From NCBI RefSeq assembly GCF_900143215.1, contig NZ_FRDM01000005.1, positions 124,001-188,000 on the forward strand: 64,000 nucleotides of DNA, in the 5' to 3' direction. Position numbers and translations under genes: made by a program. Below, piece after piece: positions 18,235-27,255 of the stretch (positions within the stretch are counted from its first letter, which is position 1; every line of letters begins with the position of its first letter). The notes under the pieces were generated by a model. The model saw nothing but the letters and a program-made list of their open reading frames with translations. It was not told the origin of the DNA and did no database searches. The DNA is from Geodermatophilus obscurus (lineage in GTDB: Bacteria; Actinomycetota; Actinomycetes; Mycobacteriales; Geodermatophilaceae).

Positions 18235-18589
18235 GCTCGGTCCGCTGCCGCAGCGCCCGCTCGTTGAGCTCGGCGAGGTAGGCGTTGTAGGCAGCCAGCT
18301 CCGGGTCACCCGAGGTGTCGATGCGCGGCCGCTGGTAGAGGACCAGGTCGGCGCCCGGCTCGTCGTCGTCGGGGTCGCGACGCACCTCGTCGAGGCACAT
18401 CTTCACGTAGAAGCCGAGGCCCATGAACCCGTACAGCGGCCACTGGAGGGCATAGCTCCAGTTCACCGCGCCGCCGCCGGCCTCGGCCTTGGACAGCTGC
18501 CAGTACCCCAGGAAGAAGGTGGCCACGAAGAGGGCAGCCACCACCAGGTGCAGGAGCACCCACTTGGGTGTCAGCAGCCGGGAGAACAC
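18224..18589 (-). CDS. Small membrane protein with a SURF1-like N-terminal hairpin
   Basis: About 121 residues from GTG 18589; GTG 18646 is an alternative giving 140. Two membrane helices: PKWVLLHLVVAALFVATFFLGYWQ, very like the first helix of SURF1 proteins including the terminal WQ, and SYALQWPLYGFMGLGFYVKM. The soluble SURF1 core is missing; a charged cytoplasmic tail (RRDPDDDEPGADLVLYQRP) follows. Given that SURF1 assists heme a insertion and ctaC is divergent next door, a role in oxidase assembly is a reasonable guess, not shown. It is translationally coupled to the DUF3817 gene. Confidence 0.7.
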   Translation of the reverse strand: MFSRLLTPKWVLLHLVVAALFVATFFLGYWQLSKAEAGGGAVNWSYALQWPLYGFMGLGFYVKMCLDEVRRDPDDDEPGADLVLYQRPRIDTSGDPELAAYNAYLAELNERALRQRTEHGR

Positions 18590-18877
18590 GGCCCCGACTG
18601 TAACCGGCGGTGCGCCCGGGGAGGGGACGCCGGTGAGGGGGCTCACCGCGCCGCCGTCGGGTCCCGGCCGCCGTCCGGCGCGGACCGCCGGGCCCTCGTC
18701 GGGCGGCCCGGCGAGCCGACCCGCCGGTGCCGTCTCTCCGGTGGTCGGCCGCCGTGCGGGGTCGGCTAGTCTCGCCGCAGACTGTGGTCGGCACAGGCGC
18801 CGTTCGCCGGGCACCGGCTGACGGCCGGCCAGGAAGACCGTCCGGCGTACCGGATGAGGACGAGGAGGCAGCGAGCA

Positions 18878-19747
18878 GTGGCTCGAGGCAGCAGGCTCGC
18901 GCGGGTCGCCGCGCTCGGTCTCCTGGGGGTGCTCGCCCTGACCGGGTGCACCCCGAACAACGAGTTCTGGCGCTGGGGCTGGCCCGACGGGATCACCGAC
19001 GAGGCCTACGAGATGCGGACCCTCTGGATCTGGTCCGTCATCGCCGCCCTGATCGTCGGTTTCGCGGTCTGGGGGCTCATCGGCTGGTCGGTCGTCATGC
19101 ACCGCAAGCGCGGAGACGAGTTGCCCAAGCAGACGGCGTACAACCTGCCGCTGGAGATCGTCTACACGATCATCCCGTTCCTCATCATCGCCGGGCTGTT
19201 CTTCTTCACGGTGGTCACGCAGAACCGGGTGCAGGAGCGCAGCGCCGATCCGGACGTGACCATCGCGGTCAACGCCTTCAAGTGGAACTGGCAGTTCGTC
19301 TACGCGGATACCACCGGTGCCGACGGCGAGCCGGTCAACACGGTCGGCAACAGCGACGAGATCCCGATCCTCGTGGTGCCGACCAACGAGACCGTCCGCT
19401 TCGAGGTCGCCTCGGCCGACGTCATCCACTCGTTCTGGGTGCCGGAGTTCCTCTTCAAGCTCGACGTCATCCCGGGCAACGAGAACGGCCGGGACAACGT
19501 CTTCGAGGTGACCGTCCGCGAGGAGGGGGCCTTCGTGGGTCGCTGCGCCGAGCTCTGCGGCACTTACCACGCGTACATGAACTTCGAGGTGCGGGCGGTC
19601 TCGTCGGCCGACTACGACGCCTACCTGGCTGCGCGCGAGTCCGGCCTGAGCACCTACGACGCGCTGGAGAGCATCGGTCAGTCGGGCACGGCGACGAGCA
19701 CCGCGCCGTTCGACCTCATCGACGACGCGCAGCGGGCCGACGGCTGA
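18878..19747 (+). CDS. ctaC: Cytochrome c oxidase subunit II (aa3 type)
   Basis: A 289-residue lipoprotein subunit of the aa3 oxidase that receives electrons at CuA. A signal peptide ends in the lipobox ALTGC (Cys about residue 24). Two transmembrane helices (WIWSVIAALIVGFAVWGLIGW and IVYTIIPFLIIAGLFFFTVV) precede the cupredoxin domain with CuA ligands in ADVIHSFWVPEF and GRCAELCGTYHAYMNF. Start GTG 18878 was chosen over ATG 18854 because GAGGAGG lies nine bases upstream. It is followed by ctaF 45 bases later. Subunit I (ctaD) is elsewhere, as in mycobacteria. Confidence 0.95.
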   Translation: MARGSRLARVAALGLLGVLALTGCTPNNEFWRWGWPDGITDEAYEMRTLWIWSVIAALIVGFAVWGLIGWSVVMHRKRGDELPKQTAYNLPLEIVYTIIPFLIIAGLFFFTVVTQNRVQERSADPDVTIAVNAFKWNWQFVYADTTGADGEPVNTVGNSDEIPILVVPTNETVRFEVASADVIHSFWVPEFLFKLDVIPGNENGRDNVFEVTVREEGAFVGRCAELCGTYHAYMNFEVRAVSSADYDAYLAARESGLSTYDALESIGQSGTATSTAPFDLIDDAQRADG

Positions 19748-19792
19748 CGTGTCCGCCACCCGCGCACCGCACACCACGCAGGAGGGACGGCC

Positions 19793-20194
19793 GTGAAGGT
19801 CGAAGCGCTCATCTTCAACGGCATCGGCGTCTTCTGCCTCGTCGTCGCCGCCGTCTACGGCATCTGGTCCCGTGAGCCGATCGGCACGACGGCCCTCGTC
19901 CTCTCCGGCGGGCTGACGTTCCTCGTCGGCGGCTTCTTCTGGTTCGTCTCGCGGCGCATCGACGCCCGCCCGGAGGACCGCAAGGACGCCGACATCGCCG
20001 ACGGCGCGGGCGAGCTGGGCTTCTTCAGCCCGGGCAGCTACTGGCCCTTCGGGATCGCGCTGTCGGCCGCGCTGATGGGCCTGGCCCTGGCGTTCTTCTA
20101 CAGCTGGCTGATCCTGCTCGCGGGTGTCGCGCTGCTGGTCACCATCGGCGGCCTGCTCTTCGAGTACTACGTGGGGCAGAACGCGCAGGGCTGA
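19793..20194 (+). CDS. ctaF: Cytochrome c oxidase subunit IV (actinobacterial CtaF)
   Basis: A 133-residue membrane protein with four helices, opening MKVEALIFNGIGVFCLVVAAVYGIWS and ending LLFEYYVGQNAQG, the small oxidase subunit specific to the actinobacterial bc1-aa3 supercomplex. GTG start with GGAGGGA upstream. Second gene of the ctaC-ctaF operon, closed by a strong hairpin. Confidence 0.92.
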   Translation: MKVEALIFNGIGVFCLVVAAVYGIWSREPIGTTALVLSGGLTFLVGGFFWFVSRRIDARPEDRKDADIADGAGELGFFSPGSYWPFGIALSAALMGLALAFFYSWLILLAGVALLVTIGGLLFEYYVGQNAQG

Positions 20195-20208
20195 CCTCCC
20201 GTCCGACT

Positions 20209-20250
20209 GACGAGGGCCCCTCCCCGCTGCGGCGGGGAGGGGCCCTCGTC
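20209..20250 (+). terminator. Strong hairpin after ctaF
   Basis: Arms 20209-20227 and 20232-20250 (19 bp, perfect) around loop TGCG, beginning 15 bases after the ctaF stop. The flanks GACGAGGGCCC and CTCGTCGTGTC repeat those of the terminator at 15822. Confidence 0.92.
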
Positions 20251-20821
20251 GTGTCCGGGTCGGCCGCGTGCCGTCACCCGGGGACGCCGCACGTCGTGAG
20301 CCCCCTGAGGGGCCGTTGCAGCGTGCGGCGACCTGCGCGCTGGTCCCTGGAGACACTCTGTACCGCCGAGGCGCTCAGCGGCCCGCAGGGCGGCTCGGTA
20401 GCGGCCTCGGGGAACGGGACCGCTGCCGCCGGACCGCTCGCCGAGGCCCCTGTGGACGCACGAGCCCGGGGGGCGCGCACCGCCGCTCGATGACTGCAGC
20501 CGGCGACGGCCACTGCGGCCACGGCGTCGGGGCGTTCGGTTGGCCGGCAGGCCTGGTCCAGGTCGGGGACGCCGACCCGTCGGGGAGTGCGCGCGGCCGG
20601 CGGGGCCGGCGGAAGCGGTGTGTCGTCGACGGGCAGGACGACCCGACGCCCTCGACGGCGCTGGGCGGCCACGGTGCGTCGGGTGCCACCACGTCTCCTG
20701 GGAGCAGGCGGTCTCCTGGGAGCAGGCGCAGCCGCGGGGAGGGCCACCCCGTCCGGCGGTGTCCCACTGGACGGCGCCGGCGAGGGAGGGGAGTCGGCCT
20801 GCCGGGCAGGACAGCCCCGGA
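20251..20821. other. 570-bp gap between ctaF and qcrB terminators, no gene recognised
   Basis: Open frames cross it on both strands but none has recognisable protein character or a credible start. In mycobacteria two small genes (mmpS3 and Rv2197c, from memory) occupy this place; I see no remnant. It holds one 18-bp tandem duplication (20693-20728). Confidence 0.5.
20693..20728. repeat. Tandem duplication of an 18-bp unit
   Basis: gtctcctgggagcaggcg occurs twice back to back (20693-20710, 20711-20728) in the non-coding gap between ctaF and qcrB. The length is a multiple of three but no coding frame is convincing. Confidence 0.9.
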
Positions 20822-20866
20822 ACGCAGCAGGGCCCCGACGGGAACTCCGTCGGGGCCCTGCTGCGT
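20822..20866 (-). terminator. Terminator of the ctaE-qcrCAB operon
   Basis: Arms 20822-20841 and 20847-20866, 20 bp and perfect, around loop GAACT, starting 11 bases past the qcrB stop. Confidence 0.9.
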
Positions 20867-20877
20867 GCTGCGGGTGC

Positions 20878-22539
20878 TCAGTCGCGCGGCTCCTGCGGCC
20901 GGCCACCGTCGGAGGGGCGACCGGAGGTGGTGAGCTCCCGGGACTCCGCAGCCGCCAGGCCCTGCTCGTCGCGGCGCTGTTCGAGCTCGACCTGCGCCGG
21001 CTCCTCGATCGGCGTGAAGAAGCCACGGATGGCCCGGCGGGCACCGCCCACCTGGTTCATCCGCTTGGGCACCGGAGCGCCGCCGTAGGCGAGCTGGCTG
21101 TGGCCGTGCTCGTCGACCGGGCCGAGGGGCTGGTGCACCTCGATGAACTCACCGTGCGGCAGCCGCCGGATGACGCCGGTCTCGAGACCGTGCTCGAGGA
21201 CCTCACGGTCGTGCTTCTGCAGGCCGAGGCAGATCCGGTAGCTGAGCACGTAGGCGATCGGCGGCAGGATCAGCACGCCGATCCGTCCGGCCCAGGTCAT
21301 CGCGTTGAGGCTGATGTCGAACCGCTCGGCGATGACGTCGTTGGCGCCCGACAGCATGAGCACGATGTAGAAGGTCAGCGCCATGACACCCAGCGAGGTC
21401 CGCACCGGCACGTCGCGGGGACGCTGGAGCAGGTGGTGCGAGGCCGTGTCCCGGGTGAGCTTGCGCTCGATCATCGGGTAGAGCGCGAGGACGGTGAAGA
21501 TCAGACCCGCGATGACGACGGTCGGCCAGAAGAGCGCCGGGATGTTGTAGTCGCCGGGCAGGTTGATGTCCCACGCCGGGAACAGTCGTGTCGAGCCGTC
21601 GAGGAACATGATGTACCAGTCCGGCTGCGACGCCGAGGAGACCTGGGCCGGGTTGTACGGGCCCCACAGCCACACGGGGTTGATCTGCACCAGGCCACCG
21701 AGGGCGGCGACGACACCGAACACGATGAAGAAGAGCCCACCGGCCTTGGCGGCGAAGGCCGGGAACAGCCGGTTGCCGACCACGTTGTGCTCGGTCCGCC
21801 CGGGGCCGGGGAACTGGGTGTGCTTCTGCTTGACCAGGATCAGCAGGTGGACGGCGATGAGAGCCAGCAGGATCGCCGGGATGATCAGCACGTGGGCGAT
21901 GTAGAAGCGCCCGATGACGAACTCGCCGACGTAGTCGCCGTTGAAGACCGCCCAGTGGACCCAGGTGCCCACCACGGGGATGGACAGGATGATCGCCGAT
22001 GCGATCCGCAGGCCCGTGCCGGAGAGCAGGTCGTCGGGCAGGGAGTAGCCGGTGAAGCCCTCACCCAGGGCCAGCAGCAGCAGACCGACACCGATCAGCC
22101 AGTTCGTCTCCCGCGGACGCCGGAAGGCGCCGGTGAAGAAGATGCGCAGCAGGTGCACCACGATGGCGGCCACGAAGAGCAGGGCCGCCCAGTGGTGGAC
22201 CTGGCGGACGAACAGGCCGCCGCGGACGTCGAACGACAGGTAGAGCGCCGAGTCGTAGGCCGCCGACATCTCCAGGCCCCGCAGGGGGGCATAGCTGCCG
22301 TCGTAGACGACCTCGCGCAGGGAGGCGTCGTAGAAGAAGGTCAGGTAGGTGCCGGACAGGAGCAGGATGACGAACGCGTAGAGCGCGATCTCACCGAGCA
22401 GGAACGACCAGTGGTCGGGGAAGACCTTGTTCAGGGTGCGGCGCAGCGGGCCGGCGACGATCAGACGGTCGTCGACCTCCAGCGCCGCCTTGCCCAGTGC
22501 GGTGGTCGGGACACCCGGCGCTGTGGCGGTACGAGCCAT
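20878..22539 (-). CDS. qcrB: Cytochrome bc1 complex cytochrome b subunit
   Basis: A 553-residue di-heme b subunit of menaquinol:cytochrome c oxidoreductase. The N-terminal b-type fold has heme-ligand histidines in [22 protein letters not shown] and [20 protein letters not shown], the [11 protein letters not shown] loop, and the quinol-site [16 protein letters not shown]. The C-terminal extension beyond about residue 400 is longer than proteobacterial cytochrome b, as is normal in actinobacteria. Its ATG overlaps the qcrA stop by one base (TGATG). Last gene of ctaE-qcrC-qcrA-qcrB. Confidence 0.96.
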   Translation of the reverse strand: MARTATAPGVPTTALGKAALEVDDRLIVAGPLRRTLNKVFPDHWSFLLGEIALYAFVILLLSGTYLTFFYDASLREVVYDGSYAPLRGLEMSAAYDSALYLSFDVRGGLFVRQVHHWAALLFVAAIVVHLLRIFFTGAFRRPRETNWLIGVGLLLLALGEGFTGYSLPDDLLSGTGLRIASAIILSIPVVGTWVHWAVFNGDYVGEFVIGRFYIAHVLIIPAILLALIAVHLLILVKQKHTQFPGPGRTEHNVVGNRLFPAFAAKAGGLFFIVFGVVAALGGLVQINPVWLWGPYNPAQVSSASQPDWYIMFLDGSTRLFPAWDINLPGDYNIPALFWPTVVIAGLIFTVLALYPMIERKLTRDTASHHLLQRPRDVPVRTSLGVMALTFYIVLMLSGANDVIAERFDISLNAMTWAGRIGVLILPPIAYVLSYRICLGLQKHDREVLEHGLETGVIRRLPHGEFIEVHQPLGPVDEHGHSQLAYGGAPVPKRMNQVGGARRAIRGFFTPIEEPAQVELEQRRDEQGLAAAESRELTTSGRPSDGGRPQEPRD

Positions 22540-23651
22540 CAGATGCGCTCCCGGTTCCAGTAGGTGGGGCCAACAGCCTCAATGTAGTCACTACGCGCAA
22601 CGAAGAAGCCCTCATCGTCGACAGTGATGGGCAACTGGGGCAGCGGGCGGGTCGCCGGGCCGAAGACCGGCCTGGCGCCCTGCGTCACGTCGAACTGCGA
22701 CTGGTGGCACGGGCACAGGATGCGGCTGGTCTCCTGCTCGTACAGCGAGACGGGACAGCCGGCGTGGGTGCAGATCTTGGAGTAGGCGACGTAGTCGCCG
22801 TAGCCGAAGTCCTCCTGGCCGGTGCGAGGGCGGTCGACCGACAGCTGCTCCGGGCGCAGCCGGATGAGCATCGTCGCCGCGTCGGACTGCCGGTTACCAC
22901 CCGGGACGGCCGGGAAGACGGTCTCCAGGGAACCGGGCTGCTGGTCCCCGGGGCGGATGGGGCTGCCGTCGTCGCGGACGAGGCGGACGCCCTCGGCCCA
23001 GCTGGTGGTGCCCAGCGGGTCGCCGGTGTTGGGGTTGCGGATCAGGCCGCCCAACGGCATGAGCAGCATGAGCCCGATCCCGCTGCCCATGAACACCAGG
23101 GAGCGGGTGATCAGCTTCCGGCGGGCCAGGCCGCTGTCGTGCAGGCCGCCGACGAGGGTGGCGCCGGTGGTGACCCGGTCGAAGTGGGAGCCGTCGTGCT
23201 TGTCCTGCACCGCGGTCTCGTGCGGGAGCAGCTTCTTGGTGTAGAGCACCATCCCGACGCCCACCAGCGTCAGGGCCAGGCCACCGAGCGCCCCGATCAG
23301 CGGGGTGAACAGGGCGCTCCAGCCGGTGTCGGTGATGTTCCACTGCCAGTCGGGGAGGAACCAGCCCGAGCCGACGTAGACGACGAAGGCCGCGAACGCG
23401 GCCACCCCGGCGAGGGCGAAGGTGAGGGCGACCTGGCGGACGGCCTGCTTCTCCACCGCGGAGCCCGGCTCGGGCCCCGGGTCGACGTGCAGGACCTGCA
23501 CGCTGTCGTACCGGGCGCCCAGCAGGTCGAGCTCCTCGCGCGACATGGCCGCGAGCTGCTCGGGGGAGTAGTCGTCGTCCGGACCGCCGTGCAGGGGACC
23601 GGGGACGTCCGCGCCGCCGGTGGACCCGGGGGCGCTCTCGCGCGTGCTCAC
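22539..23651 (-). CDS. qcrA: Cytochrome bc1 complex Rieske iron-sulfur subunit
   Basis: A 370-residue Rieske protein with the actinobacterial three-helix N-terminal domain (helices about 75-95, 110-135 and 185-205) instead of the single anchor of other bacteria. The 2Fe-2S site is [11 protein letters not shown] ... CPCHQSQFD. The cytoplasmic N-terminus has [24 protein letters not shown] start at 23651. It sits 64 bases after qcrC and overlaps qcrB. Confidence 0.95.
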   Translation of the reverse strand: MSTRESAPGSTGGADVPGPLHGGPDDDYSPEQLAAMSREELDLLGARYDSVQVLHVDPGPEPGSAVEKQAVRQVALTFALAGVAAFAAFVVYVGSGWFLPDWQWNITDTGWSALFTPLIGALGGLALTLVGVGMVLYTKKLLPHETAVQDKHDGSHFDRVTTGATLVGGLHDSGLARRKLITRSLVFMGSGIGLMLLMPLGGLIRNPNTGDPLGTTSWAEGVRLVRDDGSPIRPGDQQPGSLETVFPAVPGGNRQSDAATMLIRLRPEQLSVDRPRTGQEDFGYGDYVAYSKICTHAGCPVSLYEQETSRILCPCHQSQFDVTQGARPVFGPATRPLPQLPITVDDEGFFVARSDYIEAVGPTYWNRERI

Positions 23652-23715
23652 GCTTCCTCCTCGCTGGCGCTCGTCGTCAGCGCTCGGGGTGCCGTGGTGG
23701 AGATGGTGCGCGTGC

Positions 23716-24603
23716 TCACGCCTTGCTGCCCATCCAGAAGATGCCGAACATCAGCGCCGCGATGCCGACGACCCAGATGACCAGGCCCTCGGCGGACGGG
23801 CCGAGGCGCCCGGCGCCGAAGCCGCCCGGATCGGCCTGCTCCTTGACCGTCTGGATGTAGTTGATGATCGAGCGCTTCTCCTCGGGCGTGAGCTGGTTGT
23901 CCCCGAAGACCGGCATGTTCTCCGGCCCGGACAGCATCGCGGTGTAGATCTCGAGGTCGTTGGAGTCCTCGAGGTTGGGGGCCCGCTTGCCGGAGGAGAG
24001 GGCACCGCCCTCACCGACGAAGTTGTGGCACGAGGCGCAGTTGAGCCGGAACAGCTCGCCGCCCTCGGCCAGGTCGCCGTCGCGCAGGTCACCGGACGGC
24101 AGGGTCGGGCCGCCCCCGTTGGCCTGGACGTAGGCCATCAGCTGGTCGATCTCCTCGTCGGAGAACACCGCCGGCTTGTCCGGCGCCTGGGCCTCCTGGC
24201 GGACCAGCGGCATGCGACCGGTGTGCACCTGGAAGTAGACGGCGGCCTCGCCGACCCCGATCAGAGAGGGCCCGCGGGTCGGCACGCCCTCGAGGTTCTC
24301 GCCGTGGCAGGTGATGCAGCTGCGCTCGTACAGCTCGCGACCGGCGGCCTCGGCGGAGGACTCGGTGGCGTTGCTCTCCTGGGTCGCGTGGGCCGGCGAG
24401 AGCGCGGAGTACAGGGTGCCGGTGAGCACGAGCGCGGCCATCAGGCCGGCCACGTTGGCGACGCGACGGCGCTGCCGGGAGCGTCGCCGGAGGCGGGCCG
24501 CGGTGGCGGGGGACGCGTCGACGGGACGGCGGGACCAGCGACGGAGGCCGCGGGGCGTGGCCTCACCGGTCAGGGCGTCGGACTGCGGATCAGTTGTGGA
24601 CAC
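23716..24603 (-). CDS. qcrC: Cytochrome bc1 complex diheme cytochrome c subunit
   Basis: A 295-residue membrane-anchored diheme cytochrome c that carries electrons directly to CuA of the aa3 oxidase, replacing soluble cytochrome c. Heme sites CITCH and CASCH with distal ligands in the two c domains (about 85-165 and 185-265). There is an N-terminal basic stretch with a hydrophobic helix (VANVAGLMAALVLTGTLYSAL) and a C-terminal anchor (GLVIWVVGIAALMFGIFWMG). GTG start 24603, seven bases after the ctaE stop. Confidence 0.95.
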   Translation of the reverse strand: MSTTDPQSDALTGEATPRGLRRWSRRPVDASPATAARLRRRSRQRRRVANVAGLMAALVLTGTLYSALSPAHATQESNATESSAEAAGRELYERSCITCHGENLEGVPTRGPSLIGVGEAAVYFQVHTGRMPLVRQEAQAPDKPAVFSDEEIDQLMAYVQANGGGPTLPSGDLRDGDLAEGGELFRLNCASCHNFVGEGGALSSGKRAPNLEDSNDLEIYTAMLSGPENMPVFGDNQLTPEEKRSIINYIQTVKEQADPGGFGAGRLGPSAEGLVIWVVGIAALMFGIFWMGSKA

Positions 24604-24610
24604 CGTTTCC

Positions 24611-25234
24611 CTAGCGGATCAGGTAGATCGTGGCGAAGAGCCCGACCCACACGACGTCGACGAAGTGCCAGTAGTAGGAGACCACGATCGCTGCGGTCGC
24701 CTGTGCCGGCGTGAAGCGGCCCATGGTGGACCGGATGAGCAGGTATACGAACGCCACCAGCCCGCCGATCACGTGCAGGGCGTGGAAGCCGGTCGTCAGG
24801 TAGAAGACCGAGCCGTAGGTCGAGCTGGAGATCGAGGTGGCGTGCTCGGTCACCAGCACCCGGTACTCGTTGGCCTGCGCCAGGACGAAGACCAGGCCCA
24901 TCACGAAGGTGATGGTGAACCAGCGCCGGAGGCCGTAGACGTTGCCCTGCTCGGCCGCGAACACGCCGAGCTGACAGGTGACCGAGGAGGCCACCAGGAT
25001 GATCGTGAAGACCAGCGCGTAGGGCAGGTTCAGCTCGGTCGGCTCCGGTGGCCACCCCTCGAGGGCCCGGGCGCGCGCCGTGAAGTACATGGCGAAGAGC
25101 CCGGCGAAGAACATCAGCTCGCTGGAGAGCCAGATGATCGTGCCGACGCTCACCAGGTTCGGTCGGGTCAGGGAGTGCACCCGGGAGGTGTCGAAGGTGC
25201 CGCTCGCCACGGGAGCCGTTGTCACGAGGCCCAT
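24611..25234 (-). CDS. ctaE: Cytochrome c oxidase subunit III
   Basis: A 207-residue five-helix subunit III. It contains [39 protein letters not shown] and the conserved [16 protein letters not shown] and [14 protein letters not shown]. The start is ATG 25234 (ATG 25237 immediately before is also possible) with GGGAG at RBS distance; the longer frame runs through the divergent gene. First gene of the ctaE-qcrCAB operon. Confidence 0.94.
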   Translation of the reverse strand: MGLVTTAPVASGTFDTSRVHSLTRPNLVSVGTIIWLSSELMFFAGLFAMYFTARARALEGWPPEPTELNLPYALVFTIILVASSVTCQLGVFAAEQGNVYGLRRWFTITFVMGLVFVLAQANEYRVLVTEHATSISSSTYGSVFYLTTGFHALHVIGGLVAFVYLLIRSTMGRFTPAQATAAIVVSYYWHFVDVVWVGLFATIYLIR

Positions 25235-25344
25235 CATGGCATCGCTCCCGGCAAGGCCACGACCGCGGGTGGGACGGCGTGCCGACGCCGTGACCTCCTC
25301 GACACCGAGAGCCCGTGCTGCCTGGTCAGCGGCTCCGCTGCCAC

Positions 25345-25350
25345 TACGCT
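25345..25350 (+). promoter_or_regulatory. Leaderless -10 hexamer TACGCT
   Basis: TACGCT CGGCGAC GTG, seven bases before GTG 25358. Confidence 0.5.
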
Positions 25351-25357
25351 CGGCGAC

Positions 25358-25774
25358 GTGAGGAACGCCGCCCCGGCCACCGTCCTGGTCTACAGCTCCC
25401 GGCCCGACGTGCGGGCCGCCGTGCGCACCGCGGTGGGTCGCCGCCCGGCCGCCGACGTGGGCCCCCTGACCTGGGTGGAGTGCGCCACGGAGGAGGACGT
25501 CGTCGGCACCGTGGACGGCGGCGGCGTGGACCTCTGCATCCTCGACGGGGAGGCGCAGCCCACCGGTGGCCTGGCGCTGGCCCGCCAGCTCACCGTCGAG
25601 GTCGCCGACCGCCCAGCGCTGTGCGTGCTGATCGCCCGCCAGCCCGACCGGTGGCTGGCGCACTGGTCGCAGGCCGACGCCACTCTGCCCCTCCCGGTCG
25701 ACCCGCTGACGGCCCCCGCCGTCGTCGCCGGCCTGCTGCGCGACCGCGCGGGGCGGCGCCCGGTATCCCGGTGA
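25358..25774 (+). CDS. Receiver-like protein without output domain, upstream of trpD
   Basis: A 138-residue alpha/beta protein with response-regulator topology: [19 protein letters not shown], then [22 protein letters not shown] (a candidate phospho-Asp in ILDGE), then [30 protein letters not shown]. The conserved acidic pair after strand 1 is absent (YSSRPD) and the usual Lys-Pro is replaced by LPVDP, so phosphorylation is doubtful. No DNA-binding domain. GTG start with leaderless promoter; its stop overlaps the trpD start in GTGA, so it is coupled to trpD. Confidence 0.75.
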   Translation: MRNAAPATVLVYSSRPDVRAAVRTAVGRRPAADVGPLTWVECATEEDVVGTVDGGGVDLCILDGEAQPTGGLALARQLTVEVADRPALCVLIARQPDRWLAHWSQADATLPLPVDPLTAPAVVAGLLRDRAGRRPVSR

Positions 25775-26814
25775 GTGCGCGACCGACCTGGCCGGCCCTG
25801 CTCACCCGCCTGCTGGCGCGCGAGGACCTCACCGCCGGCGACGCCGCCTGGGCCATGCGCGAGGTCATGGCGGGTGAGGCGACCCCCGCGCAGATCGCGG
25901 CCTTCGCCGTCGCGTTGCGGGCCAAGGGCGTGGCCCCGCAGGAGCTCAGCGGTCTGGCCTCGGAGATGCTCGCGCAGGCGACGCCGGTCGAGCTGCCGCT
26001 GGCCTCGGTCGACATCGTCGGCACCGGTGGCGACGGCGCGCACACGGTGAACATCTCGTCGATGGCCGCGGTGGTCACCGCCGCCACGGGCGTGCCGGTC
26101 GCCAAGCACGGCGGCCGCGCGGCGTCGTCGTCCTCCGGTGCCGCGGACGTCCTCGAGGCGCTGGGCGTGGTCATCGACCTGCCGGCCCCCGCGGTCACGC
26201 GCTGCGTCGAGGAGGCCGGCATCGGCTTCTTCTTCGCACCGGTCTTCCACCCGGGCATGCGCCACGCCGCGGTGCCCCGGCGCGAGCTCGGCATCGCGAC
26301 GGTGTTCAACTTCCTGGGGCCGCTCACCAACCCGGCGCGCCCGGCCGCGGCCGCCATCGGCGTCGCCGACGCGCGCATGGCCCCCGTGGTGGCCGAGGTG
26401 CTCGCCGAGCGCGGCACGCGGGCGGTGGTGTTCCGCGGGGACGACGGCCTGGACGAGCTCACCACCGCCACGACGTCGTCGGCGTGGCTGGTGCGCGACG
26501 GCGAGGTAGTGCCCGACCGGGTCGACCCGGGGGCGCTGGGCATCCCGGTGTCAGGGGTCGGCGCGCTGCGCGGAGGCGCCCCGGCCTTCAACGCCGACGT
26601 GTTCCGCCGGGTGGTCGACGGCGAGCGCGGGCCGGTCCGCGACGCGGTGCTGCTCAACGCGGCCGCCGCGCTCGCCGCCTTCGACGAGCGGTCCGTGCGG
26701 CTCCACGACGCCCTGGCGACGGGCATGGAGCGGGCGGCCGCGGCCGTGGACGACGGCCGGGCGGCGGCGCTGCTCGAGCGGTGGGGGACGGTCAGCCGGG
26801 CGCTGCGCGGCTAG
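25771..26814 (+). CDS. trpD: Anthranilate phosphoribosyltransferase
   Basis: A 347-residue enzyme joining anthranilate and PRPP in tryptophan synthesis. PRPP-binding [38 protein letters not shown], and [22 protein letters not shown] ... [13 protein letters not shown] are all present. The start GTG overlaps the upstream receiver-like stop. Other trp genes are not in the window, as in mycobacteria where trpD is also detached beside ctaE (from memory). Confidence 0.96.
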   Translation: MSARPTWPALLTRLLAREDLTAGDAAWAMREVMAGEATPAQIAAFAVALRAKGVAPQELSGLASEMLAQATPVELPLASVDIVGTGGDGAHTVNISSMAAVVTAATGVPVAKHGGRAASSSSGAADVLEALGVVIDLPAPAVTRCVEEAGIGFFFAPVFHPGMRHAAVPRRELGIATVFNFLGPLTNPARPAAAAIGVADARMAPVVAEVLAERGTRAVVFRGDDGLDELTTATTSSAWLVRDGEVVPDRVDPGALGIPVSGVGALRGGAPAFNADVFRRVVDGERGPVRDAVLLNAAAALAAFDERSVRLHDALATGMERAAAAVDDGRAAALLERWGTVSRALRG

Positions 26815-26821
26815 CGTCGCT

Positions 26822-26876
26822 GGCCCCGTCCCGAGGCTCGCGCCGAGCGGAGCGAGGCGTGAGGAGGACGGGGTCC
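26822..26876. terminator. Stop-codon repeat family hairpin between trpD and the Lrp-like gene
   Basis: GGCCCCGTCC (26822-26831) pairs with GGACGGGGTC (26866-26875) with one G-U, enclosing GCTCGCGCCGAGC. On the minus strand the Lrp-like TGA is followed by AAGAGGACCCCGTCCTCCTC. Bidirectional terminator. Confidence 0.8.
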
Positions 26877-26880
26877 TCTT

Positions 26881-27168
26881 TCAGTCGGCCGACTCGAAGC
26901 CGATCGCGAAGGCCGCCTCGAGGTCGTGCCGGGAGTAGGCGCGGAAGGCGATGTGCGTCTCGGTCTCGAGGACGCCGGGCACCTTGTTGATCCGGCCGGC
27001 GATCACCTCGGCGACCTGGTCGAACTCGCGGACCCGCACGACCGCGATGAGGTCGACCTCACCGGCGGTGGAGTAGACCTCGCTGACGCCGTCGAGGCCG
27101 GCGACGGCCTCGGCCACCTCGGGGATCGCGTCGGTGGCCGCGTCGATCATGACGATGGCGGTGATCAC
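26881..27168 (-). CDS. Stand-alone Lrp/AsnC ligand-binding (RAM) domain protein
   Basis: A 95-residue protein consisting only of the alpha/beta sandwich of Lrp regulators: VITAIVMIDAATDAIPEVAEAVAGLDGVSEVYSTAG, then DLIAVVRVREFDQVAEVIAGRI and VLETETHIAFRAYSRHD. The HTH domain is missing, so it cannot bind DNA as Lrp does; such RAM proteins may bind amino acids or partner with regulators. Start GTG 27168 fits the family start VITAI. Similar genes are frequent near trpD in actinobacteria (recollection). Confidence 0.88.
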   Translation of the reverse strand: MITAIVMIDAATDAIPEVAEAVAGLDGVSEVYSTAGEVDLIAVVRVREFDQVAEVIAGRINKVPGVLETETHIAFRAYSRHDLEAAFAIGFESAD

Positions 27169-27187
27169 GCCGGGGATGTTAGTTGAA

Positions 27188-27250
27188 GGACCCTCCTGCA
27201 CCCCACGTCTCGCTCCGCTCGGCGCGGGCCCCTGCAGGAGGGCCGTTCCA
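27188..27250. repeat. Stop-codon repeat family hairpin downstream of the exonuclease/GIY-YIG gene
   Basis: CCCTCCTGCA (27191-27200) pairs perfectly with TGCAGGAGGG (27233-27242), enclosing CGTCTCGCTCCGCTCGG. It follows the minus-strand stop at 27256 and precedes the Lrp-like start, so it may separate the two transcripts. Confidence 0.75.
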
Positions 27251-27255
27251 GCAGG

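Noticed and set aside
18224-20356. 710-codon minus-strand frame opposite ctaC-ctaF
   Set aside because: Only the C-terminal about 121-140 residues look like a protein; the rest is antisense to ctaC and ctaF.
20268-20933. 221-codon frame in the ctaF-qcrB gap
   Set aside because: Arg/Gly/Pro-rich without hydrophobic core, runs through the qcrB terminator and into the qcrB 3' end; no RBS or -10 hexamer near its start.
20587-22563. 658-codon plus-strand frame opposite qcrB
   Set aside because: Antisense to cytochrome b, composition rich in His/Asp/Gln/Gly repeats, no start signal.
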